DNA of 64,000 bases from Oscillospiraceae bacterium (lineage in GTDB: Bacteria; Bacillota; Clostridia; Oscillospirales; Acutalibacteraceae), in the NCBI GenBank assembly GCA_015066465.1, contig SVOI01000001.1, positions 62,001 to 126,000 on the forward strand. The letters are read 5' to 3'. The notes beneath the pieces were generated by a model that was given only the letters and a program-made list of their open reading frames with translations, had not been told where the DNA came from and made no database searches. Numbering within the stretch: the first letter of the stretch is position 1; each line of letters starts with the position of its first letter. Position numbers and translations under genes: made by a program. Shown here one piece after another: positions 20,312 through 30,327 of this stretch.

Positions 20312-23300
20312 TTATTCTGTTCTTAATGCTACTACAGGGTCTTTTTTTGCGGCTTTTCGTGATGGAATCAAGCCACCTATAATTGTAATTATAATGCTTA
20401 TTATTATAAGAATTATGGCAGCACCAAACGGAAGCTGAGCATCAAGGTCAGTTATTTCTGTAAGTAGACCTATAATAGCGTTTATAGGGTGTAAGCTTAA
20501 AAGTGAAATAATAATTCCTATTAAGCCAGAGCAACAACCGATAATAAAGGTTTCAGCATTGAAAACTTGTGAAATATTGCTTTTTGAAGCACCTAAAGCA
20601 CGAAGAATACCAATTTCTTTCGTTCTTTCCATAACAGATATATGAGTAATAATACCAATCATAATACAAGAAACAACCAAAGAAATTGCAACGAATGCAA
20701 TAAGCACATAAGAAATACCATTAATAATAGTTGTAACAGAAGAAGTAATTAATGCAATGTAATCGGTATAAGTGATTTTTGAGTCCTCATCTTGTTTTGT
20801 GTTATAATTTTCTATGCAAAGAGCAACGCTGTCTTTATCTTCATAGCTGTCGGTATAAATGCTTATAGATGATGGTGCATCGTAGCTGATTGAACCAAAT
20901 TCAGTCATATTATCGTCATAGGTCTTTTCACCTATATACTGGTCGTAAATTGTGAGAAGCATTTCGCTGTCTTCAGAATTTTCTACCCATTCATCCATTT
21001 TATCGGCTAACTTTGACTCTTCTGTCATAGATGCCATTTCGTTCATAGCATACTGAATTTGTTTTAAAATACCAGTAAGCATAACAAGCTGTGACTGAGA
21101 TTGAACTAAAGCGCTTTGCTGACCAGCAATAACCTGTTGTGCGTTTGTTAAAGCTCCTTGTTGCATACCAATAGTAGCCTGAGCCTTATTTAATGCTTCT
21201 TGTTGCTGTGCTATAATTCCCTGTTCTGGTGTGGTAACTACTTCTGTAGTTGTATCACTTTCAGAAGAAGGTACAGTTGTTTCTGGTATTTGAGGAGCTG
21301 GTAAAGTAGTTTCAGGAGCAACAGGGAGGGTTGTTTCAGGTGTTACCATGCCTTGTGGTGCTGAAGGAACATTCGGAATAGACGGCATTGAGAAGGATGG
21401 CACGCCAGCCTCTTTGTCAGATTGACCTGAAAGAATCATCATTCTGTAAAGATTTGCCTTGCCTTGCTCATCAAGGGATTTTATGTAATTTTTTGTTTCT
21501 TCTATTTTCTCTTCGTCAGAGGTTACCTGGAATTTAGTACCACTTAAAACATTAATTGATGGTGTTTTCTTTTGTGCAGAAACAACTTCGCTGTTGTTAG
21601 TGTATTTAATTATGTAATCTGTAAGTAAAGATGTGTAAGCAAGTGTTGAAGAAATAGTTGTGTTTTCAGCACCTTCTTTAGGGCGTATAATACCAACTAT
21701 TTTAAGCTTAACCTTGTTTTTAGTAAGCTCTTCTTCGTATTCTGAATAGTCCTCGATTTTTGTGAAGGTATCATTTTCATTTTTTAAATACATATCACAG
21801 GTTGGTACCATAAAGAATTCGTGCTTACAAATTTCATCATATTTTAAGATAATATCTTTTGCTTCTTTGCCGTTTTTAATATCCTCGGCAGCAGTATTAT
21901 ATTGCTCTTCTGTAATAAGACCTAACTGATAAAGCTTCTTTGCAGAAATACTGTTTTCTCTGTTGAGAACTAAAACGATTTCGTTATATTTTTCAGGCCA
22001 TGTGCCATAAATAACGTTGTAGTTATCAGTTACAATAGAGCTTATTGCTTCGTCACCGGCACCTTTAAGCATTTGTGAAAAGTTTGTAGCAGTTGTTTCG
22101 TCACTTCCTGAAAAGAAAACGCTGAAGCCTGAAAAAATATTAGGAGATTTGCCTTCGTCTTCTATTTCTACGTCTGAGTCAATAAGTTCTTTATCTTTGT
22201 TATAAGAAAATGCTGAGAATTTAACATCGTAAGTGTAAACAACACCATTTTCGCCTAAATATTTGTTGATTTCACTTTCAGGGTTATCAAGGTATTTTTT
22301 AAAATCAGTTAAATTATTTGTTTTAAAGCTTGAAGTGAATGCATCACTTCTTTTAATTGAAGAATAATCGGCATAAACTGCAGTTCGATTTTTACGTTTT
22401 TCACGTTCCTCCATATCCTTCATAGCATCGCCCATATTGTTGCCACCTAAGGAAAACATATCAAAAGATTCTGCACCTATAGTAATAGGGTAAGATTCCA
22501 TTGTATTCTTCTGGATTTCATCAATATAAGTGCTCATACCTGTAGAAAGAGAAAGAATAAGAGCAATACCTATAATGCCAATAGAACCAGCAAATGCAGT
22601 TAAAATTGTACGGGCTTTTTTAGTCCTCAGGTTATTAAAGCTTAATGAAAGGGCAGTTAAAAAGGACATAGAAACCTTTTTTGATTTTTCTGTATTGTTT
22701 ATAGCAGAGCTTTCGGTTGGTTCAAATGGGTCTGTGTCGCTTATAATCTGACCATCTAAAAGATTAACAATTCTTGTTGAATATTTTTCTGCAAGCTCAG
22801 GGTTATGGGTAACCATAACAACAAGTTTGTCTTTCGCAATTTCTTTTAACAAGTCCATAATCTGCAAGCTTGTTTCACTGTCGAGCGCACCAGTTGGTTC
22901 ATCTGCTAAAAGAATATCGGGGTTGTTAATTAAAGCCCTTGCTATAGCAACTCTTTGCATCTGACCACCAGACATCTGGTTAGGTCTTTTGTGAATGTGG
23001 TCTGAAAGACCAACCTTTTCTAAAACTGCAATAGCTCTTTCTTTTCGTTCCTTTTTAGAAACGCCTGAAAGAGTAAGAGCCATTTCAACGTTAGAAAGTA
23101 CGGTCTGATGCGGAATTAAATTGTAGCTCTGAAAAATGAAGCCTATTGAATGGTTTCTGTAAGCATCCCAGTCAGCATCGGTATATTGCTTAGTAGAAAT
23201 GCCGTTGATAATTAAATCGCCATCAGTGTAGCGGTCAAGCCCACCAATAATGTTTAAAAGAGTAGTTTTACCAGAACCACTCTGACCTAAGATTGAAACG

Positions 23301-23398
23301 AATTCGTTTTCACGAAAACTTACACTAACACCCTTTAAGGCGGTCTGTGTAGTGTCGCCCATTTCATAGGTTTTTACAATGTTTTTTAATTGTAGCAT
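20312..23398 (-). CDS. ABC transporter, fused ATPase and FtsX/MacB-like permease
   Basis: Walker A GQSGSGKTTLLNIIGG, signature MSGGQMQRVAIARAL, Walker B ILLADEPTGALDS; C-terminal FtsX-type TMs with VMERTKEIGILRALGASKSNI. Thr/Pro linker and Gln-rich heptad region within the extracytoplasmic domain. Confidence 0.92.
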   Translation of the reverse strand: MLQLKNIVKTYEMGDTTQTALKGVSVSFRENEFVSILGQSGSGKTTLLNIIGGLDRYTDGDLIINGISTKQYTDADWDAYRNHSIGFIFQSYNLIPHQTVLSNVEMALTLSGVSKKERKERAIAVLEKVGLSDHIHKRPNQMSGGQMQRVAIARALINNPDILLADEPTGALDSETSLQIMDLLKEIAKDKLVVMVTHNPELAEKYSTRIVNLLDGQIISDTDPFEPTESSAINNTEKSKKVSMSFLTALSLSFNNLRTKKARTILTAFAGSIGIIGIALILSLSTGMSTYIDEIQKNTMESYPITIGAESFDMFSLGGNNMGDAMKDMEEREKRKNRTAVYADYSSIKRSDAFTSSFKTNNLTDFKKYLDNPESEINKYLGENGVVYTYDVKFSAFSYNKDKELIDSDVEIEDEGKSPNIFSGFSVFFSGSDETTATNFSQMLKGAGDEAISSIVTDNYNVIYGTWPEKYNEIVLVLNRENSISAKKLYQLGLITEEQYNTAAEDIKNGKEAKDIILKYDEICKHEFFMVPTCDMYLKNENDTFTKIEDYSEYEEELTKNKVKLKIVGIIRPKEGAENTTISSTLAYTSLLTDYIIKYTNNSEVVSAQKKTPSINVLSGTKFQVTSDEEKIEETKNYIKSLDEQGKANLYRMMILSGQSDKEAGVPSFSMPSIPNVPSAPQGMVTPETTLPVAPETTLPAPQIPETTVPSSESDTTTEVVTTPEQGIIAQQQEALNKAQATIGMQQGALTNAQQVIAGQQSALVQSQSQLVMLTGILKQIQYAMNEMASMTEESKLADKMDEWVENSEDSEMLLTIYDQYIGEKTYDDNMTEFGSISYDAPSSISIYTDSYEDKDSVALCIENYNTKQDEDSKITYTDYIALITSSVTTIINGISYVLIAFVAISLVVSCIMIGIITHISVMERTKEIGILRALGASKSNISQVFNAETFIIGCCSGLIGIIISLLSLHPINAIIGLLTEITDLDAQLPFGAAIILIIISIIITIIGGLIPSRKAAKKDPVVALRTE

Positions 23399-23580
23399 TA
23401 AAAATTCCTTCTTTCTGTTATAACAACATTAGGATTATATAAATAACTTAAACCTCTTATGCCGCCTATAATAAATTTAAGTTGTTTTTAATAAAAATGC
23501 GTTGTTTCCCCTGTTGCAACAAAATGTGTCTTGACTACGTTTTCACCCTATGCTAAGTTTTAATTGAAAGGGGTGCTTCT

Positions 23581-23964
23581 ATGAAGACGAAAAATAAAAT
23601 ATTTAAAATAATAAAACTTTTATCGATAGTAAATTGCATTATTTGTGTGTTATGTATTGCAACGGTTATAACACCAACGCTTACTGGGTCTGATGTTCAT
23701 AAAGATTATTTTCTCGTTTTAACTTTTACAAGTATGATTTCTTCAAGTATAATGGCAGTTCTTTTGGTTGTTTGTTGTTTGCTTGATAAACGTAGCAGCA
23801 AAAAACTTAAAATAATTGTAGTAACTGCTCTGATTGTAAATATACTAATGTTAATAGGTATATTTTCTGAAATCTTACCCATTGCGGGTGGCTTTTTGAT
23901 ATTCTGTGGAATACCGGTTCTTTCAGTTATATCCAATGCAATTTTTTTATTCGATTCAAAATAG
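23581..23964 (+). CDS. Small integral membrane protein, hypothetical
   Basis: 127 aa, about 4 TM segments, RBS gaaagggg. Confidence 0.65.
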   Translation: MKTKNKIFKIIKLLSIVNCIICVLCIATVITPTLTGSDVHKDYFLVLTFTSMISSSIMAVLLVVCCLLDKRSSKKLKIIVVTALIVNILMLIGIFSEILPIAGGFLIFCGIPVLSVISNAIFLFDSK

Positions 23965-23973
23965 TAAATATTA

Positions 23974-24010
23974 AGGATGGTTCTTAAAATGAACTGTCCT
24001 TTTATTTTTG
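23974..24010. terminator. Putative intrinsic terminator
   Basis: AAGGATGGTTC-n-GAACTGTCCTTTTATTTTT. Confidence 0.6.
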
Positions 24011-24226
24011 TGGAAAATTATTTTTAATATCGCTGACACCACAAATGTAATCCATACTTACATTATAAAATTTTGCTAAAATTATTAAACTATCTACGGG
24101 TATACGTGTTTTCCCTTTTTCGTAATCACAATATGTACGCTGACCCACCTTTAAAAGTGAGGCTATTTCACTTTGAGTTTTATCAGAATCTTCCCGAAGA
24201 ATGCGAATGCGAGTATTATAACTCAT
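24002..24226 (-). CDS. XRE-family HTH regulator
   Basis: MSYNTRIRILREDSDKTQSEIASLLKVGQRTYCDYEKGKTRIPVDSLIILAKFYNVSMDYICGVSD; similar to the 4434-4649 product. Confidence 0.85.
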   Translation of the reverse strand: MSYNTRIRILREDSDKTQSEIASLLKVGQRTYCDYEKGKTRIPVDSLIILAKFYNVSMDYICGVSDIKNNFPQK

Positions 24227-24249
24227 AAATATCACCATTTTTTTATAAT

Positions 24250-24303
24250 CAAACGCGAAGCGTTCCTTAAATTCCGAATTCCGAATTACGCATTCCGAAT
24301 TAA
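24250..24303. repeat. Short iterated ATTCCGAATT repeats with AACGCGAAGCGTT dyad
   Basis: aaacgcgaagcgttccttaaattccgaattccgaattacgcattccgaatta: three CCGAATT units plus palindrome. Confidence 0.6.
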
Positions 24304-25331
24304 AATTCTGAAGCTTGCTTCAGGATTTCAATAGATGGCCCCGGTATTCTCCCCAAATGGTCAGGACCCACATTCACAAGGTAATTTATGCCGAGTGAGT
24401 TAAGGTGCTTTCTATTCTGTGCCAATTTTTCGGGGGAAATCCAGTTGTGGTCTCGGTAAGAAAAGCCCCAAGATTTGTTAAGTGTACAAGCAGACTCATA
24501 AAGTCCGTGTTTACTTGGCTTGAAGCCATCAATGCTCTGGTAGTTTATATCCTTTTCATCTACCTGTGAAAGCTTTTCCCATTCTTCTTTGGTTTTAGGT
24601 ATTTCGTTATCGCCTAAGGAAACGTAGTCATAAAGTCCGTTGCCGAGTCTTGAGTTTATAAGGCAATCGGGTTGTAATTCTTTTACTGTGTCATAAATAA
24701 TTCTGCTTTGCTTTTCGGTTAATGTCATTGGTACATCAAACCACGCTGTAAAAATATCGCCGTAGTTTGTCATAATTTCTTTTATTTGTGGCAAAATTTT
24801 ATTTTCAAAGCAGATGTTAAAATCTTTTTCATCAGGGTTTGGAAAATCCCAGCTGTTATCCCACGTAACACCTGAACAGCCCATGTGGTTAGAAAGGTAA
24901 CCGCCACCGTGTTTTTCGTGCCAGTCAAGGTCTTGTGAGTAGTAAAAGCCGAGCTTGATACCGTGCTTACTGCAAGCATTTGCAAGGTCTTCTATAATAT
25001 CTCTTTTATAAGGTGTAGCATCAACCACATTGTATTTATCTACCTTAGAGTGAAAGAGTGCAAAGCCATCGTGGTGCTTTGTAGTAACAACAAAATATTT
25101 CATTCCACAGTCTTTGGCGAGTTTAATTATTTCATCTGCATTAAAATAAATCGGGTTAAAAACCTTTGCAAGCTGTTCATATTCTTTAATAGGAATAGCA
25201 AAATGTGAGCCAATCCATTCGGTGTAATTGTCACCAAATTTGCCCTTGTATTCGCCACCTAAAATAGAATAAAGACCGAAGTGCATCATCATTCCGTAGC
25301 CAGCGTTTTTAAAAAATTCTATGTTGTTCAT
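24300..25331 (-). CDS. Alpha-L-fucosidase (GH29-like)
   Basis: NAGYGMMMHFGLYSILGGEYKG...YFVVTTKHHDGFALFHSKVDKYNVVDATPYKRDIIEDLANACSKHGIKLGFYYS. Confidence 0.88.
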   Translation of the reverse strand: MNNIEFFKNAGYGMMMHFGLYSILGGEYKGKFGDNYTEWIGSHFAIPIKEYEQLAKVFNPIYFNADEIIKLAKDCGMKYFVVTTKHHDGFALFHSKVDKYNVVDATPYKRDIIEDLANACSKHGIKLGFYYSQDLDWHEKHGGGYLSNHMGCSGVTWDNSWDFPNPDEKDFNICFENKILPQIKEIMTNYGDIFTAWFDVPMTLTEKQSRIIYDTVKELQPDCLINSRLGNGLYDYVSLGDNEIPKTKEEWEKLSQVDEKDINYQSIDGFKPSKHGLYESACTLNKSWGFSYRDHNWISPEKLAQNRKHLNSLGINYLVNVGPDHLGRIPGPSIEILKQASEF

Positions 25332-26752
25332 TTCACAATGTCCTTTTCACTTTTTGTATATTTTACCTCCACGCCATTTTCTATGATAAGCGGTAAAATC
25401 TCTGTTTCAAATTCTTTGGTGTATGATTCAGGATATACTGCTAAATCAATCATATTGCCACTTTTTGTCATAAGAATGTAATGCTCGAGTTCAAAATATT
25501 TTATTCCATAAAGATAATATCCCTCTGCCTTATAAACACTGTCTAAATATTCGTAACGTAAAGCCTCTTGCTTTAATACAATAGCAGAATCTTCTGGGTA
25601 TAGTACTTTGTTTTCGGTAAAAGCAATTGTGTTGTTAACTGTAGAAAACAGAAGAATGATAATAACAGTTTCTATAAGAATTGTAATATACTTTAAAATT
25701 TTTGAGCGTCTCTTGAATTCAGAAATTCCCTCTTTTTCATCTTTTTTCTTTTTCTTAAAAGGGTTTCTTATTTTATGAGAGAAATGGAATGAGAAGACTT
25801 CACCCGCTAAAAATGCTGCGAGTAATAAAGTAACCATAGAATACAGACTACTGTTCATAAATAACAGAGTATCATTGAATTTAAGATAACATAAAAAGAT
25901 GTATGTAAAAAGAAATATGATAAAAAATAATGGCGTAGTTAAAATAGTAGGTATAATAAATTTAAAAAGTCCTTTTGTACCTAAAGAATACGTACGTTTT
26001 TTTGCAAGCTTAGTGTAATCCTTGAATTTTGCATCACGGAAGGGTGAAGCATCAAAGCCCTCTAAGTCACCATTTTTAAGCTTTTCAAAAAGACGGCTTT
26101 CATAAAAAGTAAGATATTTTGCTTTTGAAAGCTTTTTAATTGCCTTTTCGTGCTCATTATTAAAAAAGTCTGAAACGCCGCCTAAAATAACGTGGCTTAT
26201 AACTGATTCCTGAAAGTTTCTTATAAGCATATCACGAATTTTAAGGCTTGCATCAAGCATTTCGATTTCTCGTTTAAAAATATCGTCATTAACAAACTTA
26301 TTAATAGTCTCTTGCTGATTTAATATAAGATTATTTTTAAGAGTACCGGTTTCAGAAATTTCCTGAAGCTTTGGTATAAGCCTTTTTAAAAGGTCGTTAA
26401 TTTCACCGAAAGCCTGAATCATAATTTCTTCTGTGTAAAGATAAGGGTATGTGTAGCATTTGAAGTTTTCAGGCTCTGCCGCAGCTAAAATATCATAAAC
26501 TGCAAAAGGCAGAAAAGGAGCGGACTCGAAGCCTACGTTAATCCAGATAGTGTTTGGAGCGTAAGCTAAAGGTCCGCTTTCTATAAAATATAAATCAATA
26601 AAAAAGTTATCGAATGAAAAGCGTGCAATGATGCCATTTTTATTTTTGCCACCAAAACCTGAAACCAAGTCTTTAAAAGAAAGACTTGGTTTTTCGTTTA
26701 ATAATGTAGTGGTTGCTCTGCAATTTGTTTTAAAAATTTCAGTTAAAGTCAT
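25328..26752 (-). CDS. Uncharacterised membrane protein
   Basis: 474 aa; soluble N-terminal part, TM segments around KFIIPTILTTPLFFIIFLFTYIFL and later. 4 bp overlaps with both flanking genes. No family recognised. Confidence 0.75.
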   Translation of the reverse strand: MTLTEIFKTNCRATTTLLNEKPSLSFKDLVSGFGGKNKNGIIARFSFDNFFIDLYFIESGPLAYAPNTIWINVGFESAPFLPFAVYDILAAAEPENFKCYTYPYLYTEEIMIQAFGEINDLLKRLIPKLQEISETGTLKNNLILNQQETINKFVNDDIFKREIEMLDASLKIRDMLIRNFQESVISHVILGGVSDFFNNEHEKAIKKLSKAKYLTFYESRLFEKLKNGDLEGFDASPFRDAKFKDYTKLAKKRTYSLGTKGLFKFIIPTILTTPLFFIIFLFTYIFLCYLKFNDTLLFMNSSLYSMVTLLLAAFLAGEVFSFHFSHKIRNPFKKKKKDEKEGISEFKRRSKILKYITILIETVIIILLFSTVNNTIAFTENKVLYPEDSAIVLKQEALRYEYLDSVYKAEGYYLYGIKYFELEHYILMTKSGNMIDLAVYPESYTKEFETEILPLIIENGVEVKYTKSEKDIVK

Positions 26753-28392
26753 CTTGTTGCAATCTCGATTTCTTTATTTATTTCTGCTCGTTTATTCAAA
26801 AGCCACTCCATATCGTGTGGGTAGTTTTTAAATGTAAGCTCTGTGTCAAGATTTTTTTGTAATATTTTTAAAACGTGTTCACGTGAAGTGAGACGCTCTA
26901 AATATTTCATTGCTCTGTAGTCGCAAAGACCTTCGTAAAATACTTCGTGTCTTGTGGAGTTCCATGGTTTGTGGTTTGGCCCTGGGTAAACTACAAATGA
27001 GTCACCAGATGGGAAAGCTCCGCCAGCATCAGTTACCTCATAAGGGTTAATCTGCTTTTTGGAGTATTGGGTAAACCAGAAGTTATGACCCCATTGTAAA
27101 AAGCCTTTAGCTTCATATTTATAAAGGAGTAACCCTAAAATTCTGTTTCTTACAGGAGGCATTGCAAACATTCTGTTAGGTAAAAAGTCGTTTGTTTCTG
27201 TGCAACAGTAATAAGTCCAGAAATCTTTTACTTCTGCTTTGAAAATATCTGCAACATCTTCGCCACAAATAGGGGTTTTTACGAGACCTTGTCTGTAAAA
27301 TTCTATATTTGAAAGTGCATCAATTACGTGGAAGTGTGGGAAAAGCTGGTCTACAATATAAGAAGCTTTTTTATAATCTTCAAGCTGTTCTTCGTTTGGT
27401 TCATCAGAAACGTGAAGATAACAAGCTTCCTGAATACCTAAACGCTCAACCTCTTTTGTGAATGCTTTTGCAAACACTGCGAGGAACTGAACGTAATCTT
27501 TATCATTTGCTCGTGTATTCCAACCGAAAATCTGCTTTTTGACTCCTTTTACGTTTGCAATAACTTTTGGAGCATGCTTTGCACCCCATTGAGTGAATAA
27601 GTGCGAGATTTCAAAATATCTTATACCGCAATCAATACAGGTTTTTACAAATTTATCAAAGTGTCTGAAGCTGAAACGATAGCCCACGTCAATTCTGTCA
27701 ACCTCAACTAACTGGAAGGTTGGTCTTTCGCCACCAACCTCTGTATCAAGCGGTGGGGTGAAAACAGGGGTGTAAATCATATTCACACCGTGAGCAACGG
27801 CATTTTTAAGATAATTCTTAAAGAGTTGCCAGAATTCTTCTGTAAAAGGCTCAACGTTATAATGCTTGTAAAGACAGTCATAATGCATCCAGTTTGTGTA
27901 AATCAAATCCTGCATTGGTAATTGTCTCGGGATTGTTTTTAAACTGAAAATATGCTTGTTGTTTTCGTCATACATACCTTTTTTGAGGAAAACTGTAATA
28001 CTGTTTGAACCAGCAATATAATCCATTTCAGGTGTGTATTTAAACCAGAGACAATTCCACTCACCTTTTGTTAACTCAACGGTATTATCGTCGTTTATTG
28101 GTTGCAATAAATCGGGGTATGAGCTTCTTTTTGTATCATAATGAAAGTCATCGTGGTCATCTGGTGCGGCATAAGTTGTTGGCATATCTATAACTTTATA
28201 AATCTTAATGCCATCACGAAGGTTTGAAGCAACCTCAACAGTGATGTTACAATCTTCATCTGTCTGCGGGAAAATTGCTATCTGAAAATTGAAGACTTCA
28301 CCACGAAGAACAGAGAACTCGGTGAATTCATCAAAGTTCGGTTCAACATCTTTAAATACTTTTGTAAGTGAAGAAAGTAAAATAGATTTCAT
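26749..28392 (-). CDS. DUF4091-domain protein (GH123-like putative glycoside hydrolase)
   Basis: 547 aa; ...YLHVSDEPNEEQLEDYKKASYIVDQLFP...GFLQWGHNFWF...DSFVVYPGP...YEGLCDYRAMKYLERL. Confidence 0.8.
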   Translation of the reverse strand: MKSILLSSLTKVFKDVEPNFDEFTEFSVLRGEVFNFQIAIFPQTDEDCNITVEVASNLRDGIKIYKVIDMPTTYAAPDDHDDFHYDTKRSSYPDLLQPINDDNTVELTKGEWNCLWFKYTPEMDYIAGSNSITVFLKKGMYDENNKHIFSLKTIPRQLPMQDLIYTNWMHYDCLYKHYNVEPFTEEFWQLFKNYLKNAVAHGVNMIYTPVFTPPLDTEVGGERPTFQLVEVDRIDVGYRFSFRHFDKFVKTCIDCGIRYFEISHLFTQWGAKHAPKVIANVKGVKKQIFGWNTRANDKDYVQFLAVFAKAFTKEVERLGIQEACYLHVSDEPNEEQLEDYKKASYIVDQLFPHFHVIDALSNIEFYRQGLVKTPICGEDVADIFKAEVKDFWTYYCCTETNDFLPNRMFAMPPVRNRILGLLLYKYEAKGFLQWGHNFWFTQYSKKQINPYEVTDAGGAFPSGDSFVVYPGPNHKPWNSTRHEVFYEGLCDYRAMKYLERLTSREHVLKILQKNLDTELTFKNYPHDMEWLLNKRAEINKEIEIATR

Positions 28393-28420
28393 AATTCACA
28401 CCTCGATTTTCTGAGTTTTA

Positions 28421-28693
28421 GGGTGAAAGGATTTATCCGAACCGTGTTTTTTATAGACGGATTTCCGTTCACTCTTCGTTAAAATACTCGCAAATCCGTA
28501 AAGGATTCGCTCCGTTTTTGCCTTGATTGACCAAAAATCCGTTCTATAAAAAATCTTCGACCTACAAAGCGAAAGATTTTTATTGGATTTTTGGTGTTGA
28601 GGGTGAAGGTAGGCTGACGCCTATCAAGACCGAAACGCCGAAAAGACTTAAAAATACTCGCTTTTAGGCAGGTTCGGATAACTCGTTTCACCC
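28421..28693. mobile_element. MITE-like non-autonomous element with 23 bp TIRs flanked by TA
   Basis: GGGTGAAAGGATTTATCCGAACC (28421-28443) vs reverse complement of the right end GGGTGAAACGAGTTATCCGAACC (28671-28693), 21/23 identity. TA at 28419-28420 and 28694-28695. Internal hairpin ACCAAAAATCC (28530-28540)/GGATTTTTGGT (28585-28595). Confidence 0.7.
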
Positions 28694-28705
28694 TAGGGGA
28701 TGTAA

Positions 28706-30109
28706 TCAGTTCTCTTTTCTTGTTAAGCCTTTTTTCTTGAGTAATAAAAGTGGAATAAATACAAGAATAGCGAGAACTGCACTGTAAATAAACATTGTAG
28801 CATCTGGTACGATTGTTTCTACACCATATTCATTTGTGTAGGTTGCACCAGCGTTTCTACAAGCAATATCACCGATAGCAGGGCCAACAATCATAGGAAT
28901 AAGAACAAAGAAAATCATTCTTATACCCTGGAAAAGACCTGTCTTTTCAGGTGGTGTAAAGTCACGTGTAGCAGCGTTTAATTGAATTGTGAGAACAAGG
29001 TAACCAATAAGTGTAGGAGCGATACCTATTAAAAGTGTGTAAAGACTTGTTCCTGTTGAAAGTATAAATAAACCTAAAATAAGAAGAATTACACCAGGGA
29101 TAAATCCTAAGAATTTGTTTTTATCTGAGAGCTTCATTAATACAACAATACCTGCAATAATAGCTGCAACAGCAAGAACTGCGACTATAATAAGTGAAGG
29201 TGGGAAGGCTGAAAGTAATGCTGAATTAGCTTCGCTTGCAAGAATAACATATTGAAGGTAAACGAAAAGGTATGGGAAGAAAACCTGGAATGCACAGTTA
29301 AAAATACAAACAGAAGCAAGAATTAAATAAAGCTGAGAATTTTCTTTAATAACCTTTGGTCTGAAGCCATAAAGAAGGTCAGACCAGTAGCTTGTGTTCT
29401 TTTCTTTTGGTTCTTTGTGAGCTGGTTCTTTAAGAGAGAAAAGACCAATAATACCACTTGCAACAACTAAAAGACCGAGTCCACCAAAGAATACTTTATA
29501 AGAAACTGTACCAGCCTGAGCGAATGAACCAACGCCCATTACGATAGCCATAGCTAAAAAGCCTACAAACAAAAAGGCTGTTTCAACCTTAGGACGAGTG
29601 CTTGTAGTAGTAACATCAGTAACCCAGGCATTAAAAGCAGAGTCGTTACTGGTTGAACCCATAAAGGTCATAAGCATATCCATTATGATAACTGCCCACA
29701 CTGTGAAGGTGAGAATCTGAACAGCATCTGTAAGACCAAATATAGCGGCAATATTATCTCTTGTAATAAATCCGAAAAGTGCAGTAACAGCACCCCATAC
29801 AATGTAGCCTATTGAAATAAACACTTTTCTGTTTCTTAATCTGTCACTGAATGTACCCATAATAAATGTAGTGAGCACTGCAGTTATAGCAGAAAGTGCA
29901 ACCATTCGGCTTATAGCGGTAGTTGGTGCCATTGTGCCAGCGAGTGCCTCTTGTGAAGCTCCTGCATAAACTGAGTTGTAGAGGAATGTATTAAAATACA
30001 TATTCTCCAAGTTCCATGCAATACCACCAATAAGGTTAAAAAGGAAGAGGTTGAACCAGATTCTACCAGAAAGTTTAGAGTCTGGTGCTAATGTTTTTTC
30101 TTTTTTCAT
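28706..30109 (-). CDS. MFS transporter
   Basis: 467 aa, 12-TM-like hydrophobicity; IMGTFSDRLRNRKVFISIGYIVWG. Confidence 0.85.
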   Translation of the reverse strand: MKKEKTLAPDSKLSGRIWFNLFLFNLIGGIAWNLENMYFNTFLYNSVYAGASQEALAGTMAPTTAISRMVALSAITAVLTTFIMGTFSDRLRNRKVFISIGYIVWGAVTALFGFITRDNIAAIFGLTDAVQILTFTVWAVIIMDMLMTFMGSTSNDSAFNAWVTDVTTTSTRPKVETAFLFVGFLAMAIVMGVGSFAQAGTVSYKVFFGGLGLLVVASGIIGLFSLKEPAHKEPKEKNTSYWSDLLYGFRPKVIKENSQLYLILASVCIFNCAFQVFFPYLFVYLQYVILASEANSALLSAFPPSLIIVAVLAVAAIIAGIVVLMKLSDKNKFLGFIPGVILLILGLFILSTGTSLYTLLIGIAPTLIGYLVLTIQLNAATRDFTPPEKTGLFQGIRMIFFVLIPMIVGPAIGDIACRNAGATYTNEYGVETIVPDATMFIYSAVLAILVFIPLLLLKKKGLTRKEN

Positions 30110-30327
30110 AAAGGAACTCCTTTGTTTTTATTTTTGCACAAAATATTGTTGCAAACTATATCTATTTTATTATAAATCACTAAAGGAGTAAAGTCAAGAA
30201 AATAGATTGCATAAATAGTGTAAAATGAGACAATAATTTAATAAATTAGTTGTTTACAAATTTTAGAAAGTGTGATAAACTATTCAGCGTGTTTGTTTTT
30301 TAATATAAAAGAAAGGAGTTGGGCATT

